The notes beneath the pieces are model-generated. The model worked only from the letters and a program-made list of their open reading frames with translations, was not told the DNA's origin and searched no databases. A stretch of 64,000 nucleotides of DNA from Candidatus Krumholzibacteriota bacterium (GTDB lineage Bacteria; Krumholzibacteriota; Krumholzibacteriia; Krumholzibacteriales; Krumholzibacteriaceae): assembly GCA_016932415.1 (NCBI GenBank), contig JAFGCX010000029.1, positions 1 through 64,000 on the forward strand. Direction: 5' to 3'. The position numbers and the translations under genes were made by a program. Shown one piece after another: positions 8,987 to 17,011 of this stretch (position 1 is its first letter; each line of letters begins with the position of its first letter).

Positions 8987-9796
8987 ATGCTTCAACAGGT
9001 CGACATCGGTTTTTTCTGGGGATCGTTCTGGTTCTATATTTCATCTTTCATCCTTTTCAGTATCTACGCGGGATCGAAAAAGGAAAGTGCCGGCAAAGCT
9101 GGCCTGGTAATATTTTCAATAGCTCTTATCCTTCAGACAGCGGGACTTGTGGCCAGGTGGACTGTCAGTTCGCATCCTCCCCTGGCGACGATGTTCGAAT
9201 ATTCACTTACGATGTCTTGGATCATAGCGATCTGGGCGATCGTGATGATATTCAGGTACAGGATGCTTATCCTCGGAGTCATCGTTTCCCCGGTCCTCGT
9301 GATGGTCCTGGTGATCGCGTCGATGCTTCCCAAGAACGCGTCAGCGCTGATGCCCGCCCTGCAGAGCTATTGGTTTTACATACATGTCACTCTTGCCGCC
9401 GCTTCGGAGGGAGCTTTTCTCGTATCTTCGGGAGCGGCCCTTATATTGCTTTTAAGAAAAGGAGGGAAGAACGAAAAAGAGAGCCTGGTATCGACCGGAT
9501 TTCTCGATGAGCTCATTTCCGGAGCTATCAGGATAGGATATCCGGTCTTTACGATCGGCGCTCTCTTTGCCGGAGCGATATGGGCCAACTACGCCTGGGG
9601 GCGTTTCTGGAGCTGGGACCCGAAAGAGACCGGCGCCCTAGTCATATGGCTTTTCTACACGCTGGTCCTGCACCAGAATGTCAGGGGAAGATGGAAGGGA
9701 AGGATGATGGCGAAGATGTCGATCGTGGGACTCGGCATCATAATGCTCAGTTTTCTCGGAAATCTGTTTCTCGGCGGGCTGCATTCCTACATCTAG
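8987..9796 (+). CDS. ccsA: Cytochrome c biogenesis protein CcsA/ResC
   Basis: 269 residues, about eight membrane helices. The haem-handling tryptophan-rich signature WGRFWSWDPKETGALVIW lies near residue 205, and conserved histidines occur in SSHPPL, YIHVT and LHSYI. CcsA carries haem across the membrane and, with ResB, ligates it to CxxCH motifs of exported cytochromes. The start is fixed by GGGAGAG four bases upstream. The presence of System II implies that the cell uses c-type cytochromes in respiration. Confidence 0.92.
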   Translation: MLQQVDIGFFWGSFWFYISSFILFSIYAGSKKESAGKAGLVIFSIALILQTAGLVARWTVSSHPPLATMFEYSLTMSWIIAIWAIVMIFRYRMLILGVIVSPVLVMVLVIASMLPKNASALMPALQSYWFYIHVTLAAASEGAFLVSSGAALILLLRKGGKNEKESLVSTGFLDELISGAIRIGYPVFTIGALFAGAIWANYAWGRFWSWDPKETGALVIWLFYTLVLHQNVRGRWKGRMMAKMSIVGLGIIMLSFLGNLFLGGLHSYI

Positions 9797-9833
9797 CCGG
9801 ACTTTAAACCAGTGATTTTTGTGACTTTAGTAC

Positions 9834-9849
9834 TGGCATGCCACATGCA
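9834..9849 (+). promoter_or_regulatory. Possible sigma-54-like site before the peptide-binding protein gene
   Basis: TGGCATGCCACATGCA has GG-N10-GC spacing but reads ATGC rather than TTGC at -12. It lies about 50 bases before the ATG at 9899. It also contains two short palindromes (GGCATGCC, ATGCAT), so it may instead be an operator or chance. Low confidence. Confidence 0.3.
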
Positions 9850-9898
9850 TAGAGTATTCATGGAAAAAAATATCTATTGTCAGCGACAGGAGGCGTAT

Positions 9899-11575
9899 AT
9901 GACGGCAGGGCGATGCTGGTCCGCGTTATTAATTGCTATTACTGCAGTTACTTTTTCATGTGGTCCGCCTGGGAATGATCAGTCTGACGGCCGGCAACCG
10001 GCGGGCAGAGGTGAGGGACTGGTAAAAAATGAGGGAGGGCGGCTGGTTATCGGCATGCAGCAGGAACCGGAGATTCTCAACGAAGCTGTAAACAGCATGG
10101 TCGCCGTAGTGTATGTTTGCAATCTGATTTTCAGTAAATTTGTCAAGCATAACGAAAAAATGGAGCTGATCCCCGATCTGATAACGGAGATCCCCACGGT
10201 GGAAAATGGGGGTATCTCTCCCGATTATCTGACATATACATATCATATCAGGGATGACGCTTTCTGGCACGATGGCAAGCCTGTCACTTCGGCCGACGTC
10301 GAATTCAGCTGGAGGGTGATGGTCTGTCCCGATATAAATGTAGAGACGAGGCAGGGATGGGATATCGTCGAAAGTGTCGACACTCCAGATCCGAATACCG
10401 TTATTTTCCACCTCAGAGAAGTCTATGTTAATTTTACGGGGGACTGTTTCTACGACGAATCAGTCCTGCCGGCACATCTGCTCGCTCCTTCACTGGGACC
10501 GGAATTCCAGGGGCTTGATTTCCATCGCGCCCCGGTCGGTTCAGGGCCATTCATATTCGACGAATGGGTCGCGGGGTCGCATATAACTGTCAGGGCAAAC
10601 AGAGACTGGTACGGAGACGGACCTTTTCTTGACGAGATCACAATAGTATTTATTCCAGATGGAAACTCTCTGCTGCTTCAGCTTCAGACCGGGGAGATCA
10701 TGGGGATTGACAATGCTCCGAATATGCTGCTCAGAGCGGTCAAGGAGACTGCCGGGATCGAGGTCTACAGGAATGTCGCTCTATTCAACGAACATCTCGA
10801 TCTCAACCTTGACAGCCCTGTCCTTTCCGACAGAAAGGTAAGAAGCGCGATCGCGATGGCTGTAGACCGCCGGCTTCTTTCTGAAAAGATCTATGAAGGG
10901 ATATGGGTACCCGCGTATGGAGACGATCATCCATCCTCGCTCTACTATACTGACGCTGGCAGGGAAAGATTCGCCTGCGACCCGGAAAAAGCCGCTGATC
11001 TTTTGAGAGAGGCGGGGTGGATCGATCGCGATGGCGACGGGATCAGGGAAAAGGATGGACGGCCGCTTAAGATGAGTATCTCCACTACCGCCGGCAGGGT
11101 TAACAGGGAAAGGACGGAAGTAGTCCTCCAGGAACAACTCGGGAAAATAGGTATAAAGCTCGAGATCGTCAATTATCATCCCACAGTCCTTTTCGGAAGT
11201 TACGACGAGGGGGGTATCCTCAATACAGGCAAGTTCGATATGGCGCTGTACGCTTTCCTCACTCCTCCCGATCCCTCGACGAAAGAAGGCAGTTATTCGG
11301 AGGCCTTCATACCGCCGGCCGGTCAGAACTATTCGAGGATCAGAAACAGCAGATTGACCCGGTTGCTGTCGGGGGGAAGCAGGACTGTCCGTTTCGAGCA
11401 GAGAAAAAAGATATATGATGAAGTGAATATGATACTGCTTGAAGAAGTGCCGGTAATCGCGCTTCTCTGGGTGACGCAGCTCGACGCCATGCCGGCTGGC
11501 CTCGTCAACTACAGGCCCAATCCTACTCAATCCGGAGATACGTGGAACGCCTCCGAGTGGTATTTCCGAAGGTAG
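9899..11575 (+). CDS. Oligopeptide ABC transporter substrate-binding lipoprotein
   Basis: About 558 residues from the ATG at 9899, which has CAGGAGG six bases upstream; the reading frame opens earlier but without a ribosome site. The N-terminus is a lipoprotein signal ending AVTFSCG. The body is a family 5 solute-binding protein (OppA/DppA/NikA type): GMQQEPEILNEAV near the mature start, YTYHIRDDAFWHDGKPVTSADVEFSW, an AIAMAVDR segment and LLREAGW with a DGDGIREKDGRPL loop. It captures peptides, or related ligands such as metal chelates, in the periplasm for the permeases encoded downstream. Confidence 0.92.
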   Translation: MTAGRCWSALLIAITAVTFSCGPPGNDQSDGRQPAGRGEGLVKNEGGRLVIGMQQEPEILNEAVNSMVAVVYVCNLIFSKFVKHNEKMELIPDLITEIPTVENGGISPDYLTYTYHIRDDAFWHDGKPVTSADVEFSWRVMVCPDINVETRQGWDIVESVDTPDPNTVIFHLREVYVNFTGDCFYDESVLPAHLLAPSLGPEFQGLDFHRAPVGSGPFIFDEWVAGSHITVRANRDWYGDGPFLDEITIVFIPDGNSLLLQLQTGEIMGIDNAPNMLLRAVKETAGIEVYRNVALFNEHLDLNLDSPVLSDRKVRSAIAMAVDRRLLSEKIYEGIWVPAYGDDHPSSLYYTDAGRERFACDPEKAADLLREAGWIDRDGDGIREKDGRPLKMSISTTAGRVNRERTEVVLQEQLGKIGIKLEIVNYHPTVLFGSYDEGGILNTGKFDMALYAFLTPPDPSTKEGSYSEAFIPPAGQNYSRIRNSRLTRLLSGGSRTVRFEQRKKIYDEVNMILLEEVPVIALLWVTQLDAMPAGLVNYRPNPTQSGDTWNASEWYFRR

Positions 11576-11587
11576 AAGGTCATTAAA

Positions 11588-13207
11588 GTGGATCGTTATC
11601 GAATAAGATCATTTCTTGCCGGCGAGGGTACATGGAAGAGGAAATTCATCCTCCTCTCCATAGGCCTGGCTGTGTCGATCTATATTTATCATAACGGATC
11701 AGCCTCGGAACAGGTTACTGTCGATTTCCTCGGAGCGGCCAGGGAAGTCGGAGGATCATGCCACCTCGTCACTGCCGGTGGTACACGATTTCTGGTCGAC
11801 TGCGGAGCACTGGGAAGTGCCGGTGAGGAAGGTCTTCCCGGCGACGCCGCTTCATTGTCATTCGTCCTGCTTACTCACGCCCATTCCGATCACTGCGGAT
11901 TGATCCCGCGTCTCTGTGAACGGGGGTTTGCCGGACCTGTCTTCTGCACGCGAGCGACAGCGGAGATAACTCCGATCATGTTGAAGATGGGAAGGGGTTT
12001 TTCGCGCAGGAAGGTGTCGAAAACTTCGTTCGAAAGGGCTATTGAGAGCCTCACTCCGGTGCCGTTCGATACGATCATGGAGAGGGGACCCGTATCTTTC
12101 CGGTTCAGGAGGGCGGGGCATCTTATCGGAGCTGGATTTATAGAGATCTGGATAGCGAGTCATCCTGACACGGTAAAAGTTGTATTTTCCGGAGACATCG
12201 GCTCAGGCAGTTCTCTGCTGATCCCCCCGCCTGAGACCTGTGAAAAGGCTGATTATGTAATCATCGAATCGACATACGGTTCCACGGTAAGGGAAAAGAA
12301 GCCGTTATTGAAAGAATATCCCGGCGATCAAGAGGGGAAAGGGCCATTAACCGGTAGGGGAAATACAGGAAGCGATCTTCCGGGTGGGCATGACGAATTT
12401 GCTCGCGCCATCGCGCGGACTCTCGAAGAAGGTGGCGATGTTCTTGTACCGGCTTTTACGCTGGGAAGGACGCAGGAGGTAATAGCCGCGATAGATCTTT
12501 ACTGTTCGTACGGGATCATCCCTCGCGGGACCCTTGTTTATACTGACAGCCCGACGGCGGAAAAGATCTCCGATATCTACAGGAGTCGGATCGACGATCT
12601 TTCAAGTTGGGCAAGGTCGTTTTATCATGGTGAAGTCCTGCGCTCGGAAAATCTCAGAGAGGTCAGAAGCAAGACTTCGTTGAAAGTCCATGCGAGAAGA
12701 CATGCTCCCGCAATTTTTATCTCTTCAAGCGGGGACCTCGATCACGCGAATTCCCCCAGGCATCTCGCGGCGATGTTCGATGACCCGGAGAACCTCGTAT
12801 GCATAGTGGGGTGGCAGCCTCCGAGCTCTGCCGGGAGGCGGCTTCTCGATGGAGCGGATCCTCTGCTTCTGAAGTATTCATCCGGCAGGACCCACAGGGA
12901 AGAATGGATATCCCCGGCGCTTAGAGTGATGAGATTCTCCTCTTTCTCGGCGCACGCTGATCAGGATCAGCTTGTAAGCTGGCTGTCGGGTATCGATGGA
13001 GTCAGAAAGGTATTTCTCGTCCACGGGGAGTACGAAAGCGCCGCTTCTCTGTCGAAGAGGATTGAGAAAGAACTCGGCATTGATACGGTGATCCCCAGGC
13101 GGGGAGATAAGGCGATACTGCCCGGGCCGGCAAAGGATCATGATTCGCCCGCGGCGGCGGCGGAAAGACCCGTTTCGCGGCGCTCCGGATACGGAGGTAC
13201 GTCATGA
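11588..13207 (+). CDS. Membrane-anchored MBL-fold/beta-CASP hydrolase
   Basis: 539 residues, GTG start. Residues 1-40 contain a basic stretch and a hydrophobic helix (FILLSIGLAVSIYIY), a membrane anchor. The metallo-beta-lactamase core follows: THAHSDH (HxHxDH), RAGHLIGAG and VFSGDIG. Beta-CASP features come next: VIIESTYG, a PAFTLGRTQE cap-domain motif, FISSSGDLDHAN and RFSSFSAHAD, then an RMMBL-like VFLVHGE. Beta-CASP proteins are usually cytoplasmic or archaeal RNA nucleases of the CPSF type. A membrane anchor is unusual, and the usual SGM motif reads SGDLDH. It overlaps the next permease start by four bases (ATGA), so it is co-translated with the peptide transporter. Confidence 0.82.
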   Translation: MDRYRIRSFLAGEGTWKRKFILLSIGLAVSIYIYHNGSASEQVTVDFLGAAREVGGSCHLVTAGGTRFLVDCGALGSAGEEGLPGDAASLSFVLLTHAHSDHCGLIPRLCERGFAGPVFCTRATAEITPIMLKMGRGFSRRKVSKTSFERAIESLTPVPFDTIMERGPVSFRFRRAGHLIGAGFIEIWIASHPDTVKVVFSGDIGSGSSLLIPPPETCEKADYVIIESTYGSTVREKKPLLKEYPGDQEGKGPLTGRGNTGSDLPGGHDEFARAIARTLEEGGDVLVPAFTLGRTQEVIAAIDLYCSYGIIPRGTLVYTDSPTAEKISDIYRSRIDDLSSWARSFYHGEVLRSENLREVRSKTSLKVHARRHAPAIFISSSGDLDHANSPRHLAAMFDDPENLVCIVGWQPPSSAGRRLLDGADPLLLKYSSGRTHREEWISPALRVMRFSSFSAHADQDQLVSWLSGIDGVRKVFLVHGEYESAASLSKRIEKELGIDTVIPRRGDKAILPGPAKDHDSPAAAAERPVSRRSGYGGTS

Positions 13208-14217
13208 TAAGATACATCCTCAGGAGAGCGATCCTGGTCCCGCCGGTAGTGGTCCTTGTATCTCTTGCCGTTTTTTCTCTCCTGCACCTCGCTCCCGGTG
13301 GTCCGACCGGAGTGATGAGCACGAACCCGAAGGTAAATGGCGATGATATAGCCAGGATAAGGGAGAATTTTGGACTTGACAGGCCAATTGCGGCGCAATA
13401 TCTCTGCTGGTTCAGACAGGTTTTTCTACGGTTCGATTTCGGCAGGAGTTATGTCACCGGCCGCAAAGTATCAGAGATGATAATCGAACGGATACCTGCC
13501 ACGCTGGAACTGATGATCTCTTCGTTCGTCATAGCCCTGGTGATAGGAGGGATCGCCGGGATCGTCTCGGCGTTGAAGGAGGGAACGGTCATAGACCATA
13601 TGCTATCGATCGTCTCGATAACGGGATTATCGATACCTGTCTTCTGGATCGCCCTGATGGCGATATATCTCTTCTCTCTTAAAACGGGATTGCTGCCGGC
13701 CGGAGGAAGGTCGAGCATCGGTGAGGAATGGTCGCTGCTCGACAGGACGCGGCACCTTGTGCTTCCATCGGCAGTGCTTTCACTGACATATCTCGCTTCC
13801 TGGAGCAGATATTTAAGGACAGGGCTGATTGAGGCTTTCCATGGGGATTTCATCCTCACCGCGCGCGCGAAGGGTCTCAATGAACGGACAGTGATATTGA
13901 AACACGCTCTGAGAAACGGGATCCTTCCGGCGATGAACGTAGTCCTTATGCAAATACCTACGATCTTTACGGGAGCGGTGATAACCGAGACGGTATTCTC
14001 ATGGCCGGGTATGGGGAGGCTGTTTTATGAAGGGCTTCAGCGCCAGGATTATACCAGGGTCCTTGGGATCATTGTAATCTCCTCTCTTCTGATAATATTT
14101 TTCAATTTCCTCGGTGATCTGCTCAATATAGTGGTGGATCCACGGATCAAGGTCGATCGGGGAAGGTCTATCAATACTTCCGGACAAATGGCGCTTAGGA
14201 CGGGACCGGGGCGTTAG
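13204..14217 (+). CDS. Peptide ABC transporter permease, DppB/OppB type
   Basis: 337 residues, six membrane helices. The N-terminus MIRYILRRAILVPPVVV and the early LAPGGP motif are characteristic of DppB/OppB. The EAA coupling loop is visible as ARAKGLNERTVILKHALRNGILP, where the ATPase would dock. The ATG has GGAGG seven bases upstream, within the preceding gene. Forms the channel with the following permease. Confidence 0.93.
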   Translation: MIRYILRRAILVPPVVVLVSLAVFSLLHLAPGGPTGVMSTNPKVNGDDIARIRENFGLDRPIAAQYLCWFRQVFLRFDFGRSYVTGRKVSEMIIERIPATLELMISSFVIALVIGGIAGIVSALKEGTVIDHMLSIVSITGLSIPVFWIALMAIYLFSLKTGLLPAGGRSSIGEEWSLLDRTRHLVLPSAVLSLTYLASWSRYLRTGLIEAFHGDFILTARAKGLNERTVILKHALRNGILPAMNVVLMQIPTIFTGAVITETVFSWPGMGRLFYEGLQRQDYTRVLGIIVISSLLIIFFNFLGDLLNIVVDPRIKVDRGRSINTSGQMALRTGPGR

Positions 14218-14237
14218 ATCAGGTAAAAGGATATGCA

Positions 14238-15134
14238 ATGGCTGAAATGGAAAAAACCGGATATATCTCCTGCCTGACGGCCTGTTCCGGGCGAAATGGA
14301 AGGAATCTGTCTTGCCGGGGCAGTTCCTTCTTCGACGACAGGATCGCGGTGATATCGATGATCCTGATCCTCTTTATCATCACGATATCTGCCGCCGCAC
14401 CCCTTATGACTCCATATGGATGCAACGATATTGATCTCGATAATATTTCCGCGCTTCCAACGGCCGAACATCTTCTGGGAACGGATGATCTCGGCCGGGA
14501 TCTCTTCAGTCGGCTGCTCTATGGTGGAAGATATACTCTTCTTGTGGCTTTTCTGACGGTGATGATATCGACCCTGATCGGAATGATAATGGGAAGTCTT
14601 GCCGGGTATTTCGGTGGATATGCCGACAGGATCGTATCATCCCTGACAGACCTTTTTCTCTCGGTCCCGGTTTTTCTTGTTCTTATGGTCCTCGCTTCGT
14701 TCGGACGGGGACATCTCTGGTTGATCCCTCTTGTCATAGGCGGCGGTACATGGATGGAGACATCGCGCGTCGTAAGATCGAGGTTGATCCAGTTGAAGGA
14801 AGAGGAATTTGTCGCGGCGGCAAGGCTGCTTGGTGGAGCGGATATGAAAATAATATTCAAACACCTTCTTCCGCAGGCGGCGATGCCGGTCACTGTTTCG
14901 GCGGTAGTCGGATTCGCCAGCGCCATACTGATAGAAAGCTCTCTCAGTTTCCTCGGGTTCGGTGTCCAGCCTCCCGTGCCATCATGGGGAAACATGCTTC
15001 ACAACGCCCAGATGTCTCTACGGGTATCACCTGTCAGCGCCTTTGCTCCCGGGTTTCTGATTTTCATGGCGGCGCTCGCCTTCAATTTTATCGGAGCTGG
15101 ATTGAAACGCTCTCTTGCGCCTGGCGGCGAATGA
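14238..15134 (+). CDS. Peptide ABC transporter permease, DppC/OppC type
   Basis: 298 residues. After a short polar N-terminus comes a first membrane helix, then the conserved LGTDDLGRDLFSRLLYGGRYTL of OppC/DppC. The EAA loop is AARLLGGADMKIIFKHLLPQA. The ribosome site AAAGGA is six bases from the ATG. No ATP-binding genes (oppD/oppF) follow, so the ATPases must be encoded elsewhere. The next gene is unrelated. Confidence 0.93.
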   Translation: MAEMEKTGYISCLTACSGRNGRNLSCRGSSFFDDRIAVISMILILFIITISAAAPLMTPYGCNDIDLDNISALPTAEHLLGTDDLGRDLFSRLLYGGRYTLLVAFLTVMISTLIGMIMGSLAGYFGGYADRIVSSLTDLFLSVPVFLVLMVLASFGRGHLWLIPLVIGGGTWMETSRVVRSRLIQLKEEEFVAAARLLGGADMKIIFKHLLPQAAMPVTVSAVVGFASAILIESSLSFLGFGVQPPVPSWGNMLHNAQMSLRVSPVSAFAPGFLIFMAALAFNFIGAGLKRSLAPGGE

Positions 15135-15191
15135 CTGTATTCTGGGGTCTGATCGAATATTGTCGTTCGGTCAGCGCAGCAGGGCGTGATC

Positions 15192-16238
15192 ATGGAAAGG
15201 ACACCTTACGCGATCGGAATGATATCAGGAGGTCTTGACAGCCTTCTCGCGACTCTTGTCCTGGCAAGGACCGGAGCCAGAATAGAGGGGTTGCATTTCC
15301 TTAACGGGTTCGCGCAGGGAAGTATGAAAGGGCGCGTCTATCATGGTAAAAGCATCGGCGATATCGCCGACGAAAAAGAGAAAGAGCTGTCGGCTCTTTT
15401 CGGCATCAACGTCTCCGTGATAGATGTCTCGGAAGAATTTCTCGGCCTCTTGTCAAGCCCGAAGCACGGATTTGGTAAAAATATCAATCCCTGCGTCGAC
15501 TGCAGGATATTCCTCCTGAAAAAAGCCAGAGATATAATGATAAGCAGAAAAGCCGATCTTATCTATACCGGTGAAGTTGTCGGACAGAGGCCTATGTCCC
15601 AGCACCTTTCAGCGATGAGGACCGTGGAAAAAGAGAGCGGACTGGAAGGGTTGTTATTAAGGCCTCTCAGCGCCAGGCTTCTTCCTCCGACGGATGCGGA
15701 AAAAAGCGGTCTGATCGACAGGGAGCTACTTCTCGACATCCAGGGAAGGACGAGGAGGAGGCAGATGGAACTGGTCGAGGAGCTGAAAATCGATCAATAT
15801 CAGTCTCCCGCCGGTGGATGCGTCCTTACAGACGAGAATTACGCGAAGAAATTCATCGATTATACGAGACATAATGGCGGCAGCAGACTTACCGTCGAGG
15901 ACACTGTGCTCCTTTCGACGGGAAGGCATCTCAGGCTTTCCCCGAGGACAAAGATAGTGGTGGGACGGAATCAGGAAGAAAATGAATATATCGAGAGCAA
16001 ATGGAAAGATTCCCTTCTCGCCGCTGCCGTGGATTTTCCAGGACCTACCGTTTTGGTGCAGGGAGATCCTGACGATGAAGATATTCTCGCCGCTGCTTCT
16101 GTCACCGCGAGATATGGCAAGGGAAACGGTGAGGATTCAGTGAGGGTCTCTTTCAGGACAGGTGGCGAGGAGATGATAGTCGAGGTCAGGCCTGCCCGCG
16201 ATGATGATCTCAAAAAATTTCACATCCTTTCAGGATGA
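15192..16238 (+). CDS. PP-loop ATPase, tRNA-thiolation-like, with NFACT-R-like C-terminus
   Basis: About 348 residues (a GTG six bases earlier is possible). Residues about 8-20 hold the PP-loop SGGLDS, which adenylates a target in MnmA/ThiI-type enzymes. Cysteines follow in NPCVDC (about residue 98) and SPAGGC (about 210), positioned like the catalytic pair of 2-thiouridylases. The C-terminal third (DFPGPTVLVQGDPDDED, and onwards) resembles the NFACT-R_2 RNA-binding domain found fused to such proteins. I infer an RNA sulfur-modification enzyme; the exact base modified is unknown. It is probably not the canonical MnmA, whose domain order differs. Confidence 0.78.
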   Translation: MERTPYAIGMISGGLDSLLATLVLARTGARIEGLHFLNGFAQGSMKGRVYHGKSIGDIADEKEKELSALFGINVSVIDVSEEFLGLLSSPKHGFGKNINPCVDCRIFLLKKARDIMISRKADLIYTGEVVGQRPMSQHLSAMRTVEKESGLEGLLLRPLSARLLPPTDAEKSGLIDRELLLDIQGRTRRRQMELVEELKIDQYQSPAGGCVLTDENYAKKFIDYTRHNGGSRLTVEDTVLLSTGRHLRLSPRTKIVVGRNQEENEYIESKWKDSLLAAAVDFPGPTVLVQGDPDDEDILAAASVTARYGKGNGEDSVRVSFRTGGEEMIVEVRPARDDDLKKFHILSG

Positions 16239-16255
16239 TAAGAGGGACAGGTCTC

Positions 16256-16762
16256 TCACTCTTTCTCCAGGGCTTTTTTTATCATCTTGGAGTGGCTGTC
16301 AAAGGCAAGGGGGGGAAGACCGCTGATTTTAAAGAAACGGGCTTCAGAGGCATCGTCTGCCGCCATGATCTCGCCCGAGAATGAATCTACACGGTACCCG
16401 ATGATGAGGATCGAAGTGCCATAGAAGAGGCTTTCCTGGAATATGACGTCTATAAGTTCAGGGTCCCTCCCGGTCAGGCCGGTCTCTTCCCTCAGTTCCC
16501 TCATCGCCGCGTCAGCCGGGCTTTCACCGGTCTCCACGAAACCTCCCGGAAGGGCCCACTGATCGATCCCCGGTTCACAGTTCCTCAGTACCAGAAGGAT
16601 ATTATCCTTACCGTCGAAAACGAGAGAAGTCGAAGCGGGGAGGGGATTATCATAGATCAGGCGGTCTTCTTTTTCGCAGTAGTCGCGTACCCTCCCTTCG
16701 TCCATTTTTTTACCGAGCCGGTTGCCGCACCACGGGCAGAATATTCTTTTCTCTCTGGCCAT
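16256..16762 (-). CDS. Nudix hydrolase with zinc ribbon
   Basis: About 168 residues. The ATG at 16762 has AAGGCGG eight bases upstream; a longer reading from 16819 lacks a ribosome site. An N-terminal zinc ribbon FCPWCG and a later YC precede the Nudix box GGFVETGESPADAAMRELRE, then ETGL, which binds Mg and the pyrophosphate. The family with an N-terminal zinc ribbon resembles NudC (NADH pyrophosphatase) but lacks its SQPWPFPxS motif, so the substrate is uncertain. It converges with the thiolation-like gene. Confidence 0.9.
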   Translation of the reverse strand: MAREKRIFCPWCGNRLGKKMDEGRVRDYCEKEDRLIYDNPLPASTSLVFDGKDNILLVLRNCEPGIDQWALPGGFVETGESPADAAMRELREETGLTGRDPELIDVIFQESLFYGTSILIIGYRVDSFSGEIMAADDASEARFFKISGLPPLAFDSHSKMIKKALEKE

Positions 16763-16955
16763 CCGGTCTGCCGCCTTGATTCTCTCTCCAGGCAGTCTCC
16801 AGAGCCCGGGGAGTGTCATGAAAAAACACTATCATGTCATACTAATAGAATCATCAGCGATTCTCAATCGATTCGTTGAGTTCAGGACTCCGGTATCACA
16901 TAAATATATGAATGATGGAGCTGTTTCAATGGCATTGAAAAGAGCGACTGAAAAG

Positions 16956-16984
16956 TTGAATTATCCCGTGAAACAATGTAAAAT
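16956..16984 (+). promoter_or_regulatory. Sigma-70 promoter of the cstA gene
   Basis: TTGAAT at 16956-16961 and TAAAAT at 16979-16984 are separated by 17 bases, a good vegetative promoter layout. Transcription would start near 16991, just before the CAGGAGGGAG ribosome site of the gene at 17012. Confidence 0.6.
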
Positions 16985-17011
16985 GCCTGTCAGGAAAAAG
17001 ACAGGAGGGAG

